Of a stretch of DNA of 64,000 nt, positions 1-8,692 are shown piece by piece. Below the pieces are notes generated by a model, which saw nothing but the letters and a program-made list of their open reading frames with translations, had not been told where the DNA came from and ran no database searches. The stretch is from the NCBI RefSeq assembly GCF_000622005.1, contig NZ_JHWV01000006.1, positions 124,001 through 188,000 on the forward strand. Reading direction: 5' to 3'. Origin of the DNA: Anaerovibrio sp. RM50 (lineage in GTDB: Bacteria; Bacillota; Negativicutes; Selenomonadales; Selenomonadaceae). Numbering within the stretch: the first letter of the stretch is position 1; every line of letters begins with the position of its first letter. A program made the translations under genes and the position numbers.

Positions 1-387
1 GTGCATTCCCTCGTAAAAATACGGTGGTCTTGGCTTACGATTAGTCATGTCAACAGAAATTGCTGGAGCTGCATCTGCGTTGTCAGCTTCCTTCTTTAAG
101 TCATCATACAGGTCTTTCCATTTTGCGTACCGCTGGTGCAGATCAAGCTCCAACGGTCCAGTTTTGGTATCAACCTCGTATGCAAAACGCATAAGGACGC
201 TTTCTACAAGCTTGAACTTAGCCAAATTCCATGAGTTGTACTTGGCAATCATGGCAGTTATTTCCTCATCACTGAGGTATGCTGTCATCTTACCGCCTTC
301 AACCATAGTGTCGCCAAGCTCAAAACGCATAGTGTCTTTGCCAGCTTCTAACAAACACTCAGGATTGTAGGTATAAGTCTCTGCCAT
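1..387 (-). CDS. phage protein, C-terminal part beyond the left edge
   Basis: An open minus-strand frame with no stop runs from an ATG at 387 to the window edge (129 residues seen). An AGGTGAT ribosome site precedes two adjacent ATGs (390 and 387); the inner one has the better spacing. The protein is acidic, begins MAETYTYNPE and shows no domain I recognise. It directly follows the capsid genes in transcription order, so a head-completion or head-tail connector role is possible, but this rests on position only. Confidence 0.7.
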   Translation of the reverse strand, partial: MAETYTYNPECLLEAGKDTMRFELGDTMVEGGKMTAYLSDEEITAMIAKYNSWNLAKFKLVESVLMRFAYEVDTKTGPLELDLHQRYAKWKDLYDDLKKEADNADAAPAISVDMTNRKPRPPYFYEGMH

Positions 388-395
388 CATATCAC

Positions 396-680
396 CTACT
401 TTTTAGCAGTTGACTTTCTGGTACTTTTCCGAGCAGCTTTCTTGCCTTCTGTGGCTGCCTGAGCCTCCGCAGGAGCCTCTTTAGCCTCATCTATGGGTTC
501 TTGTATAGGCTGGTCGCTTTTCTGCGTCTTACGCTTAGCCTGTGGCATCTCAGCAACAATTCCTATATCAATCAGAGCATGGATTCTTTTCGGAAGGATA
601 GCTTTCTCAGGAATAGTGTCCCCTATGGCATAAGCAGTACCAGCAAAACGGCAAGCCCTTAAAGCTATATAGTCTGCCAT
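396..680 (-). CDS. small phage structural-region protein with basic tail
   Basis: 94 residues preceded by a good GGAGG site 8 nt before the ATG. The first ~45 residues form a compact hydrophobic stretch (YIALRACRFAGTAYAIGD), followed by an acidic/Ala-rich linker and a Lys/Arg-rich end (KKAARKSTRKSTAKK). The basic tail could contact DNA or carry charge only. It lies 13 bp after the major capsid gene in the same operon. I do not recognise the family. Confidence 0.7.
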   Translation of the reverse strand: MADYIALRACRFAGTAYAIGDTIPEKAILPKRIHALIDIGIVAEMPQAKRKTQKSDQPIQEPIDEAKEAPAEAQAATEGKKAARKSTRKSTAKK

Positions 681-693
681 CTGCTAATCCTCC

Positions 694-1722
694 TTAGTCT
701 GCACTTACGCAGTCAGACATGTAAATAGCCAAATCATCACAGCACTTGTGCATATCGGTGGAAATCAAGCCCTCAATGAACTGAGTATGAGTACCACCCT
801 CGCCCTCGAACTGATCAGTAGCGATGTAATTACCGTTGCCAAGCATATCCCAAGCAAAGATGTAACCAGCAGAAGGTTCATCAATCTGAGGTGCGTTGGT
901 AGTGTAGCAAAGCAGTGCGCCCTTGCTGTCACAGATAAACTGCATGTCTTCCTGCTCACCCAAGCCAGCAGCGTTATAAGTGCTGTCAAGAACAACAACA
1001 GCATCCAAGCCGAAGAGCTGTGCAAGAGTGTTCTCGTTTACAACAGCAGGAGTAACACTGTTACCAGTGTACTTAATGCGCTCCATGATGTAAGGGTTAA
1101 TCTTCAGTGCGTTGAAGGTATCAACACCGAGAGCCAGCTTGTTTGGCTTTCTGCGACCAATCTTCTTGATGTCAGTAATACGCTGGTCAAAGAAGTCTAC
1201 TGGGTCACAGTTTGCGTCATCAAAACGCAGGAACTTCTTCTGTGCAGAGTTGGCGGTGGTAGCACCAGTCCACTCATTCTTCCAAGCACCAGAGCGGAAG
1301 AAATTCTTTGCAAAGATGATGTCCTGATGCAGATTCATCTGCTCGGTAACGAAACGAACACGACCACGTCTAGGGTCAGACGCCCCAGGAGTCCCACTGC
1401 GCTGGAAATTCAGAACATTAATCTCATCAATACCAGTGATAATCTGATCAACCTTACAGCTATAGGTGTCCTCGGTGGTACCCATAACTGCTGGAGTTAC
1501 CTTACCGTACAGAGGCTTACGCTGAACATTGTCACGAGCCAAATCCTCACGACTGAAAGTATAGAAGTAGGAGCTGGACAGTGCTACAGGACAAACAGGG
1601 AACAACTGGCGAGCAGCGTATTCACCCTCCTGAAAGAATGCCATACTCATGTTGGTCAAATACTGGTTTGGCTGCCAGCCTTTTGCAATCGCAATTTCAA
1701 GGTTTTTTACATTCATGCCCAT
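694..1722 (-). CDS. major capsid protein
   Basis: 342 residues, the expected size for a HK97-fold coat protein. It sits in the usual place after protease, scaffold-like and decoration genes. The N-terminal segment (YLTNMSMAFFQEGEYAARQLFPVCPV), here read as two short motifs YLTNMSMAF and ARQLFPVCPV, and the later GRRKPNKLALG and ERIKYTG segments resemble phage major capsid proteins of the family that uses a separate decoration protein. GGGAGG lies upstream of the ATG. Assignment combines recognised sequence style with gene order; the fold itself is inferred. Confidence 0.85.
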   Translation of the reverse strand: MGMNVKNLEIAIAKGWQPNQYLTNMSMAFFQEGEYAARQLFPVCPVALSSSYFYTFSREDLARDNVQRKPLYGKVTPAVMGTTEDTYSCKVDQIITGIDEINVLNFQRSGTPGASDPRRGRVRFVTEQMNLHQDIIFAKNFFRSGAWKNEWTGATTANSAQKKFLRFDDANCDPVDFFDQRITDIKKIGRRKPNKLALGVDTFNALKINPYIMERIKYTGNSVTPAVVNENTLAQLFGLDAVVVLDSTYNAAGLGEQEDMQFICDSKGALLCYTTNAPQIDEPSAGYIFAWDMLGNGNYIATDQFEGEGGTHTQFIEGLISTDMHKCCDDLAIYMSDCVSAD

Positions 1723-1737
1723 TGTACTTATCCTCCC

Positions 1738-2124
1738 TTATTTCTCGTAGCCAGACTTGGTAATCTGAACTCGTACTGCCTGACCAGCACTATCAGCACT
1801 GCTCAGTGCAAAGCCTAAGATAAACTTGCCAGTAGTTGCCTTTACAGCACAACCGTTGGCATCGCAAGCAAGTGCATCACCCTTGGCAATCTCACCGCCA
1901 GCAGTCCAAAGAGCAATGTCCTTAACAACTGCGGTAACATCATCGCCAGCCTCAACGACATCATCAGTCTCTGCAACCATAATGCCTACTGGGATGCTCT
2001 TATCATCACAAGCAACAAATCCACCCTCACTGAATGCAACAGCAGTGAATGGACCGTTCTCAATCTTTGCTCCAGCAACCTCAACGATGGTGGAGCTGGT
2101 GTTAATAATAGAACCGTTAAACAT
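1738..2124 (-). CDS. capsid decoration protein (DUF2190-like)
   Basis: 128 residues, rich in Ala, Gly and Val, with the pattern of a small all-beta protein (VPVGIM-like and KFILGFALSSADS segments) typical of DUF2190/lambda gpD-like head decoration proteins. Start chosen at the inner ATG (2124), because GGAGGTAAGCGAT lies just before it; a longer frame begins at 2139. It directly precedes the major capsid gene in transcription order, as expected. It would stabilise the expanded head. Confidence 0.7.
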   Translation of the reverse strand: MFNGSIINTSSTIVEVAGAKIENGPFTAVAFSEGGFVACDDKSIPVGIMVAETDDVVEAGDDVTAVVKDIALWTAGGEIAKGDALACDANGCAVKATTGKFILGFALSSADSAGQAVRVQITKSGYEK

Positions 2125-2145
2125 ATCGCTTACCTCCATTTTTTG

Positions 2146-3309
2146 TTACGCATTCTCATACTCACGGACAAGCTCAGGATGCTGCTGGCAAGCCATATCA
2201 ACAGCCTTGTGATAGTCCATGTCTGGATGAGACTTGATAATCTCCTCAGCGTGTTTCTCAATCTTGTTCCATGCATCGTCAGTAGACTCAGCTTTTCCTC
2301 GCTTGCCTACCTCGGCAAAAATGCCAGAGCTTTCGATTGCAGCAACAGCATCATCAAAACGCTTAATCACTGCATCATACACAGCCTTGTTGTCCTTGAT
2401 GGACTTGAGCATAGGAACCATATCCTCGGTCTTTACACCAAGAATTTCATACTTCTTGGCAAGCTCGGTCAGCTCCTTGTCCTCAAACTGAGACATCTTC
2501 TCCTCGATGCCTTTCAGTACGTTGCTGAGCTTTTCAGGCAGACTCTTGAAGATGTCATCAGCAGTTACAGAAACCTCTACGGTCTGTACCTTCTTCTCAA
2601 CGCTCTCCTCAGTCTTTTCCTCTGGAGTTGGGTTATCAGCAACCTGTTCCTTCTTCTCAACTTCATCTGCTTTATCGGTAGCAGGTTTCATAGCCTTCTT
2701 CTCGATTTCCTCAAGGAAAGCAAGCTCTGCTGGAGTCAGCAAACTCTTGTCAATTTCCATAACATTATCCTCCTTGTTCTTTTCAACTTCTGACGTATTT
2801 TCTACGTCTTTATTTTCGGGAGCTGGGTCCTCAGCAGGTGCTTCAGGATTTTTCTTACTTATACCTGCTGGCTTCTTGGCTCCCCATGAATCAGCACAGC
2901 CTTTTACGGATGCACTGAACTCATCAACACTTTGCTTCATCATGCTTATTTTGTCTGCAACGTCATCATCTTCGAGAATGGAACGCAAGCTGTTCTGCAA
3001 TGCCCAGCATACATCATCAATCTCTCCGTAGACTCTGTAAATGTCCTGCTTAGCTTTGGCATCGTTGAATGTCATAGCTTCGCCCTTGGCAATTTCAGCA
3101 ATGGAATCAGCAACATCCTTTTCTGAGAAACCTAGCTTTTTCGCTATGCTGCTCAAAAACTTTGTTACAGGGTTCTTGTTTTCTGGGGTCATATCTTGTT
3201 CACCCCCTTCCTGAGCCTTTTTCGTGATGAGGATGTTAGCCCTTTGGTTAGCACCAGCATCAACAAAATCGACATTTGTGATAAGCAAATTCTTTAGCTT
3301 GTAAGCCAT
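2146..3309 (-). CDS. putative phage scaffold-like protein of the XkdF/PBSX head region
   Basis: 387 residues. The first 25 (LKNLLITNVDFVDAGANQ) form a motif commonly seen at the start of phage proteins encoded after XkdF. The rest is very acidic and Lys/Glu-rich with long predicted helices (residues ~60-330), as in scaffolding proteins or tape-like assembly chaperones. Start chosen at 3309 because AAGGGAG lies before it; an in-frame GTG at 3351 falls inside a terminator hairpin. It lies between the protease and decoration genes, so an assembly scaffold cleaved by the protease is the likeliest role. This is inference. Confidence 0.6.
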   Translation of the reverse strand: MAYKLKNLLITNVDFVDAGANQRANILITKKAQEGGEQDMTPENKNPVTKFLSSIAKKLGFSEKDVADSIAEIAKGEAMTFNDAKAKQDIYRVYGEIDDVCWALQNSLRSILEDDDVADKISMMKQSVDEFSASVKGCADSWGAKKPAGISKKNPEAPAEDPAPENKDVENTSEVEKNKEDNVMEIDKSLLTPAELAFLEEIEKKAMKPATDKADEVEKKEQVADNPTPEEKTEESVEKKVQTVEVSVTADDIFKSLPEKLSNVLKGIEEKMSQFEDKELTELAKKYEILGVKTEDMVPMLKSIKDNKAVYDAVIKRFDDAVAAIESSGIFAEVGKRGKAESTDDAWNKIEKHAEEIIKSHPDMDYHKAVDMACQQHPELVREYENA

Positions 3310-3340
3310 CAAAACATCTCCCTTCGCTGTTTTTGGCATC

Positions 3341-3364
3341 AAAAAAGACACCTGCGAAGGTGCC
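3341..3364 (-). terminator. hairpin plus T6 between protease and scaffold genes
   Basis: On the minus strand GGCACCT-TCGC-AGGTGTC is followed by TTTTTT, a compact rho-independent terminator. It lies after the XkdF gene and before the scaffold ribosome site, inside the head operon, so it could set the protease-to-scaffold ratio. Confidence 0.7.
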
Positions 3365-3377
3365 TTGATAAACTTTA

Positions 3378-3833
3378 TTATTCTACTTCTTCTCTTACAG
3401 CCTTACCCTCTATGCTGAACATAGGGTATTCGCCTGACTTGACTTTCTCCCAAACTTCATCGTCATAAACATAGAAGCCTATCCACCAGCCAGTAGGAAG
3501 TGCATCATCAGGTATGCCTAATGCCTTCTTCTTGTCTGGAGTAAAGACGATGCTCTCAACAAGGGTAGCAACATCGCCACGCTCGTGCATTTCGCCGCCT
3601 TCTCTGTAAAGGCGTACATACTTGTAGGCAGCCTGTTCCAATTCCTCTGGGTCAATCATATCTCCAGACAGATCCACAAGCTGCTCTCCATCTTCCTCAA
3701 CTGAAATAGATGCCCAGCCGAAAGCCAAACGCTTATCATCGTCAGATTTGGTAATTTTCAGCCTACCCTTAATCACAGCCTCTGCTGGACTATCATTCTT
3801 CTTAATTTCGAGCAAATCATTTATCGTCTGCAT
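3378..3833 (-). CDS. phage prohead protease, XkdF-like
   Basis: 151 residues matching the XkdF/S78-like putative serine protease family. Visible hallmarks are FGWASISVEEDG, LSGDMIDPEELE, AAYKYVRLYREGGEMHERG, LVESIVFTP, PTGWWIGFYVYDDEVWEKVKSGEYPMFSIEGKA. The His in MHERG and Ser in LVES or FSIEG are plausible catalytic residues. The start is taken at 3833 after GCGGTGA; a frame from 3881 exists but would overlap the previous gene by 65 bp. It is expected to mature the head by cutting scaffold and coat proteins. Confidence 0.8.
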   Translation of the reverse strand: MQTINDLLEIKKNDSPAEAVIKGRLKITKSDDDKRLAFGWASISVEEDGEQLVDLSGDMIDPEELEQAAYKYVRLYREGGEMHERGDVATLVESIVFTPDKKKALGIPDDALPTGWWIGFYVYDDEVWEKVKSGEYPMFSIEGKAVREEVE

Positions 3834-4038
3834 TTTCGTCACCGCTTTTCTTATTTGAGTATTCGTTTTCAAGGGATTCAAGCCTCATTCTATACTTTTC
3901 TTCGTCAATGATACCTTGACTTAAAAAGAAGTCTAGCCCCTTAATTCTTTCTTCTTTTGTAACTTCAACCTTGCCAATAACTTTAAAATCTATCGGCTCG
4001 GTCCATCTTCGGTCAGAAAACAGCTTCTTTTTACTCAT
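3817..4038 (-). CDS. small hypothetical phage protein
   Basis: 73 highly charged residues. Residues ~28-60 (KEERIKGLDFFLSQGIIDEEKYRMRLESLE) form a predicted helical hairpin that resembles the short SHOCT-type oligomerisation motif, where 'GIIDEEKYR' is the typical part. It overlaps the head protein gene upstream by 8 bp and the protease gene downstream by 17 bp, so translation is probably coupled. Function unknown. Confidence 0.6.
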   Translation of the reverse strand: MSKKKLFSDRRWTEPIDFKVIGKVEVTKEERIKGLDFFLSQGIIDEEKYRMRLESLENEYSNKKSGDENADDK

Positions 4039-5467
4039 CTTCTACCTCTTCAAACAAAAACCAATATACTCCATCATCGGTCTGTGCTTTTTCACATACT
4101 CTAAACTTTGCGCCCCTAGAATATAAAACCTCGCCTTCTGCTGGGTTATATTTTCTAAGGTCAGCGCCGTGCTTAGATTGTACTATTACGATTTGAATTT
4201 GTCCATTCTCGTTATAAATCTCATCGTTTGCAGTAGTAGATGTATAGGCTGGATTTGTTACTAAAGCGCCAACTTCATGTTCTTTTAGGAATGTATCTAC
4301 TTCTTCTTCATATCTAAAGCACATACTCCTTGTAAGTCTGCCTTCATATCTAGGCATCTTGTTTAGTGCGCTATCTAAATCACGAATGAACGCTTTATCA
4401 TCTTCCGTCAGAGCAATACCTTTCCTCAGCTTTTCATTGATGAAATACGCGTCACTTCCTATATATCGCAAAACAGCTCTTTCTTCATCAAGAGTCAGCT
4501 CCTGAGTAACTGGTTCGTTCACGCCAGCCTTAGGAGTAACTGTTTCCTCGTACATAATTGTACATCTGCACTGAGGGTGTGCTGGTGGTACAACATCAAC
4601 ACCTTTATAACCAGTAGCTTTCTTCAGCACGTTTTCAAAGCTATCATCAAAACCTATAACCTTACCGTGCAATGCTCCGCAGGTAACGCAAGTGCGCTCA
4701 TCATAAGATGTACTCCACACCTTGTTTACATTGCCAATCAGGCCAGCCTTCATAGCCTGTCTCATATTTTCGTGATACCCACGATTATAAGCATACGCCA
4801 ATTCAGTGTTGGCTATTACCTCAGCCCTGTACCTCATCTGCTTGCCAGCGTATTTCATAGCTGCTTCTTCAGCTTTCTTTGCAGCAACGCTTGGCTTCAT
4901 TTTCGTGTGAGCTTCCAGCAGAGTTTCATATACATTTTTCTGATACCTCGCATTGGCTACAGCCTGTTCCTTGGTTAATCCAATGACAGGACGGATCACT
5001 TTAGCCATTTCATCAGCAGAATAGGCATTCTCATAGCCATACATAAGCAAGGTCTTTACTGCCTGACGTGTCTGTTCATTGATGTTCGTAATCAACGCTC
5101 CAGTGTGTTCGTCAAGCCATTTAACAACATCCTTGTCGGTGCTATCAAATTTCACATGGTCGGTGTTGGTAGCACCAACCTGCATAGCCTTCAGAAGTTC
5201 TGGTCTGATGTAATCAACAATGTACTTGGTATACGCATTCTGCCACTCAGTAATCTGCTCATTATATCCACTTAAATAGGCTTCTCGTAACTGCTTGTAG
5301 GTAACAGCGTTAATCTGTTCCTCCCTTGCAGAGACTAGAAGCCTGACTATTATGGGTCCTTCTTTATCAATCAGCCTGTTCAGCTTATTAACAATAGCAT
5401 CGTTGGCAGGATTGCTCTTATATAAATTTCTCCGCACAACCTTTGGCGGTTTCTTAAAAACAAACAT
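4031..5467 (-). CDS. Mu F-like head morphogenesis protein fused to an ADP-ribosyltransferase domain
   Basis: 478 residues with two parts. Residues ~1-315 are a minor head protein of the SPP1 gp7/Mu gpF family: a helical N-terminus, then WSTSYDERTCVTCGALHGKV and the signature HPQCRC. Residues ~330-478 look like an R-S-E class mono-ADP-ribosyltransferase: YEGRLTRSM supplies the Arg, AYTSTT the Ser-Thr-Ser strand, and AEGEVLYSRGAKFRV the ExE-type loop. Such a domain would use NAD to modify a host protein or DNA end. It sits right after the portal gene, where packaged or injected minor head proteins are encoded. The fusion is seen in one uninterrupted frame with a GGGAA-type site before the ATG. 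Confidence 0.8.
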   Translation of the reverse strand: MFVFKKPPKVVRRNLYKSNPANDAIVNKLNRLIDKEGPIIVRLLVSAREEQINAVTYKQLREAYLSGYNEQITEWQNAYTKYIVDYIRPELLKAMQVGATNTDHVKFDSTDKDVVKWLDEHTGALITNINEQTRQAVKTLLMYGYENAYSADEMAKVIRPVIGLTKEQAVANARYQKNVYETLLEAHTKMKPSVAAKKAEEAAMKYAGKQMRYRAEVIANTELAYAYNRGYHENMRQAMKAGLIGNVNKVWSTSYDERTCVTCGALHGKVIGFDDSFENVLKKATGYKGVDVVPPAHPQCRCTIMYEETVTPKAGVNEPVTQELTLDEERAVLRYIGSDAYFINEKLRKGIALTEDDKAFIRDLDSALNKMPRYEGRLTRSMCFRYEEEVDTFLKEHEVGALVTNPAYTSTTANDEIYNENGQIQIVIVQSKHGADLRKYNPAEGEVLYSRGAKFRVCEKAQTDDGVYWFLFEEVEDE

Positions 5468-5481
5468 GCCATCATTCCCTT

Positions 5482-6795
5482 TTACTCTGCTACGTTTTCT
5501 TCTTCGCTTTCATTGCTGTTGGTTTCAATGTCTGGAGTTATTCTCTGTTCAGCATTTTCTACCCTTTCAGGCAGGTTTGCCTGTTGCCGTACAAAGTCCT
5601 CCAAGGCATCATCAGGAACAAGAACACCAATGCCTGTCATATCCTTAATGTAAGCACTCAGCTTAGCAATATCCTGAGTCTCAATGTCACCATGAACAAG
5701 CTTAGGATAATCTGTGATGTTGGCAAAATGCGAGCCATTAACATCTATCAGGGCAGGTATCGCCTTGTTGTTAAACACTTCAGCAATGGCATTCAGGAAA
5801 GTGCCTATAGCAACTGCAAACAGCTCAGTCTTATCACTGCTTAATGCAAAACTTCCTGTTGTCTGATGTCCCAAAAATATGAAATCAGCAAGAACAGTCA
5901 TAGCTATTCTCGTATCATATCTCTCAATGATTTTGTTGGTATCAAACTCACGCTTACTACCAGAGCCAAGAAGTTCCAGCTTCCAGTCGAACGGTATAAC
6001 AAGTCCTTCCATACTGTCACGCCTGATATTCTTAACCATCGTCTCAGCCATGCTTCTGACACGCACCATATTCGGATCTTCTGTTGACCAAATATTTACA
6101 CCTTCAGGAGCAATCAAAACAGGGAAACCAGCCAAGTCTCTTTCAATGCCTATGCCTTCAATCTCCTGAATACGTTTCTTGAAGAACCACGAGCGGTATG
6201 CGTTTCTCAGGATGCTTCTGCCTTCTGGATTGTCCTTGTGGCTCTTTGTCCTGAACAGCAACAGCTTTTCTATCGGGATGGTAATAAGCTGGTACTCTGG
6301 AGCTGGCATCTGAGTCATACCAGTCAAATTGTCTTTAGAGTCGTACTCCCACTGATACAGGGTGTCCTGTCCACGAATAGGCAGCTTCATCCACCCGATG
6401 AGACCATCATCATATTTTGACGTTAGTGCAGGATTCTTTGACTTCCTTCCCATACGCCTCTTATAAACAATCTCGTGTGCGCTCCAACCATATATCAGGA
6501 AAGACAGTATCTCAGATACGGTGTCCTGCCAGCTATTCTGCATGTCGTGGAGGCAGCTTTCAACAAAGTCAGCAGCTTCTTCATCTATGCTCTCGCTTCC
6601 TGCTGGCTGTACATTCCAGTCAACCTGACGTATAAGCATCTCTATGGCAAAGATGATTGAACCGACAACATCGTCATTCTCGCTCATCTCTTTGTATGCC
6701 TGTATTCCTCTTTTTCCCTGAAGCTCTTTCAGAAATTCCTCATAGAATATGCCGCCATATCTTTTCTGACCTATTCTTCCAATTTCTGCTGGCAT
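5482..6795 (-). CDS. phage portal protein
   Basis: 437 residues, the usual portal size, with GAGGTGAT before the ATG. The N-terminal part (NDDVVGSIIFAIEMLIRQVDW) and central YGWSAHEIVYKRR followed by LLLFRTKSHKDNPEGRSILRNAYRSW are typical of the DUF935/Mu gp29-like and related portal families; the HKDNPEGRSILR segment is a strong marker. It follows the large terminase gene by 12 bp. It would form the dodecameric ring at the head vertex through which DNA is packaged and released. Confidence 0.85.
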   Translation of the reverse strand: MPAEIGRIGQKRYGGIFYEEFLKELQGKRGIQAYKEMSENDDVVGSIIFAIEMLIRQVDWNVQPAGSESIDEEAADFVESCLHDMQNSWQDTVSEILSFLIYGWSAHEIVYKRRMGRKSKNPALTSKYDDGLIGWMKLPIRGQDTLYQWEYDSKDNLTGMTQMPAPEYQLITIPIEKLLLFRTKSHKDNPEGRSILRNAYRSWFFKKRIQEIEGIGIERDLAGFPVLIAPEGVNIWSTEDPNMVRVRSMAETMVKNIRRDSMEGLVIPFDWKLELLGSGSKREFDTNKIIERYDTRIAMTVLADFIFLGHQTTGSFALSSDKTELFAVAIGTFLNAIAEVFNNKAIPALIDVNGSHFANITDYPKLVHGDIETQDIAKLSAYIKDMTGIGVLVPDDALEDFVRQQANLPERVENAEQRITPDIETNSNESEEENVAE

Positions 6796-6807
6796 ATAAT
6801 CACCTCA

Positions 6808-8205
6808 TCAAATCCAATAGCTGTGCTTCATCAACATTTCTGGCGGTGCCGAATAATTACCAGCGTTTGCCACCAATGCAAATGCGTCACTCGAAGCATC
6901 AACTTGGTCGTCATGCACTGCGTCTGGAAATCCTTCCAGCTCAGTTATATAGGCATCATTCCACTCACCTTTGAGAAGTAAAACATTACCTCTCTGCCAC
7001 TGAGCAGCAAACGGCTCAGCTCTTACTATTTTGTTCTTATCTACAGGCTTGCTCTTGACCTTAAATCCTGCAAGCTCTTTGACATAGCTCTGTGCCTGTT
7101 CCTTACCAGCCTGCCCAGGGTCCTGCGGTATGCTGACCGTTTCACTCTGGTACTCAGCCTTATCGGTAACTGCTGTGTTTTTTACAATATCTCTTACGGT
7201 AGAAGCGTTTGACGCTGTCCTTCTTACATGCAGAACAATATACTGACCATTCCGCATCCTTGCCATAAGAACTCCTGCCGTTCTGTCTGGGTCTTTTACA
7301 TCCGAAGTAATCTCAGTTGCAGCCAAGTCCCAAGCTCTGGCAACGGAAACAATCTTGTCTGGAACAGAATCAACAATCCTTGTCTGATCTCGTCTGAAAT
7401 ACAGTCCAGCGGCTGGTCTTATCTTCCAATTCCCTTTGAGTAGTCGTTCCCTTTCAACCAACGCCAAGGCGTTTAGTGAAGCAAGGTATTCTGGGTTTAT
7501 CTTCAACAGCTCTTTATTGTCGTAGATACTTGATGCAATGAACGTAACGCTCTTACACATATACGGTGCTACATTGTACTTTTCAATGAGAGCTTCCATT
7601 GTGTCTTCCCACATAACTTCTTCATTTACTCTGTAGAAGTATCTGACGACTCCGCTTCTTTCAGGAATAGCATACCCAGTGTCTTGATCAATCCACCACT
7701 CAATAAACTTGGCTACCCAGCTATCAACATCAGGATTGCAGGTTGCCCGTACATAAGGTTTGACACCGCATGTACTACGGTTACGAGACAGCATATAAAA
7801 AAACTGCTTCTCAGTGAAGTGCGTAAGCTCATCAAATCCAATCAGGCAAATCTGGGAGCCTTGCCATTTCGGCAAGTCAGCGTCACCGTCTATGTGCATG
7901 AAAGCAACTCTGCCTTTGCCATTGAATGTCCAGTTAGGACGAGGGCTGGCTTTATACTCAGCACCTTCAATGTTCGAGTATATCTCTCTGCTTTCATCCA
8001 GCAGCCCACCTTCAATAGTTATCTGAGTAGCATTTTTACGAAAGATGGTAGCACCAAATCCATCAACATTCATGTGACGTAGAGGCTCAAGCAACAATCC
8101 AAATGTTTTACCGCCCCCAGCAGCACCGCCATAAATCGCTATATCAGCGTTAGTGCCTAAGAAACTCTCCTGTGGTCCATCCTGCGGTTTCAATAGTCTA
8201 GGCAT
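6808..8205 (-). CDS. terminase large subunit
   Basis: 465 residues. Residues 26-34 carry the Walker A loop (GGAAGGGKT), and around residue 130 the Walker B strand reads CLIGFDELTHF. The C-terminal half carries a nuclease domain: RAWDLAATE supplies the first acidic strand and AVHDDQVDASSDAF the last. It is the ATP-driven motor that cuts and packages phage DNA. It overlaps nothing and lies 2 bp after the small subunit gene, with the portal gene next. Confidence 0.95.
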   Translation of the reverse strand: MPRLLKPQDGPQESFLGTNADIAIYGGAAGGGKTFGLLLEPLRHMNVDGFGATIFRKNATQITIEGGLLDESREIYSNIEGAEYKASPRPNWTFNGKGRVAFMHIDGDADLPKWQGSQICLIGFDELTHFTEKQFFYMLSRNRSTCGVKPYVRATCNPDVDSWVAKFIEWWIDQDTGYAIPERSGVVRYFYRVNEEVMWEDTMEALIEKYNVAPYMCKSVTFIASSIYDNKELLKINPEYLASLNALALVERERLLKGNWKIRPAAGLYFRRDQTRIVDSVPDKIVSVARAWDLAATEITSDVKDPDRTAGVLMARMRNGQYIVLHVRRTASNASTVRDIVKNTAVTDKAEYQSETVSIPQDPGQAGKEQAQSYVKELAGFKVKSKPVDKNKIVRAEPFAAQWQRGNVLLLKGEWNDAYITELEGFPDAVHDDQVDASSDAFALVANAGNYSAPPEMLMKHSYWI

Positions 8206-8207
8206 TT

Positions 8208-8687
8208 CTAATCACTCTGTTTCTCGTTATCCCTTCCATTATCAGGCAAATAAACAACAACCTGCTCTTGCTTTTCTTCCTCGTCCTGCTTAATGAAGTT
8301 TTCAGGATTTTTCCTGTAATGCTTCGGCTTCCTGTTGTTCAGCCAATACATACACGCCAAAACGTCTGGTGGATAAACCCTCGTAAACTTTCTGATTTTG
8401 GCAGGTTTGGGAGCGCCATCCTTGTCCATTTCTTGTATTATCTCTGATTCGGTACAAGAATACCCTGTCGCTCGATTGTATAGGCTTCTTTCAACATTGG
8501 CATCAGCCGCTTCTTTGCCTTCATCAATCTTCTCTTTTAGCGATGGATTCTGCTTTTTCCACCTGTTAAGAGTCCTTTCGGAAATCTCAAAAGCATCTGC
8601 AATCTCCTTGTCTGTAGCACCCTTGATAGCCAATGACCAAGCCCAGTTATCGTGGTAATTTTCATTGTACTTGGAGGGTACTGACAT
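8208..8687 (-). CDS. terminase small subunit
   Basis: 159 residues. Residues ~15-55 form a helix-turn-helix (ATDKEIADAFEISERTLNRWK) of the kind used by small terminases to recognise the packaging site. The C-terminal half (ATGYSCTESEI, YPPDVLACMYWLNNRKPKHYR) is a typical marker of this family. A GGGGGT site precedes the ATG. It is encoded immediately before the large subunit. Confidence 0.88.
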   Translation of the reverse strand: MSVPSKYNENYHDNWAWSLAIKGATDKEIADAFEISERTLNRWKKQNPSLKEKIDEGKEAADANVERSLYNRATGYSCTESEIIQEMDKDGAPKPAKIRKFTRVYPPDVLACMYWLNNRKPKHYRKNPENFIKQDEEEKQEQVVVYLPDNGRDNEKQSD

Positions 8688-8692
8688 TCAGG

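Noticed and set aside
748..1818. 356-residue plus-strand frame over the capsid gene
   Set aside because: It is the mirror of the coat protein gene; no ribosome site, and product is unlike any protein.
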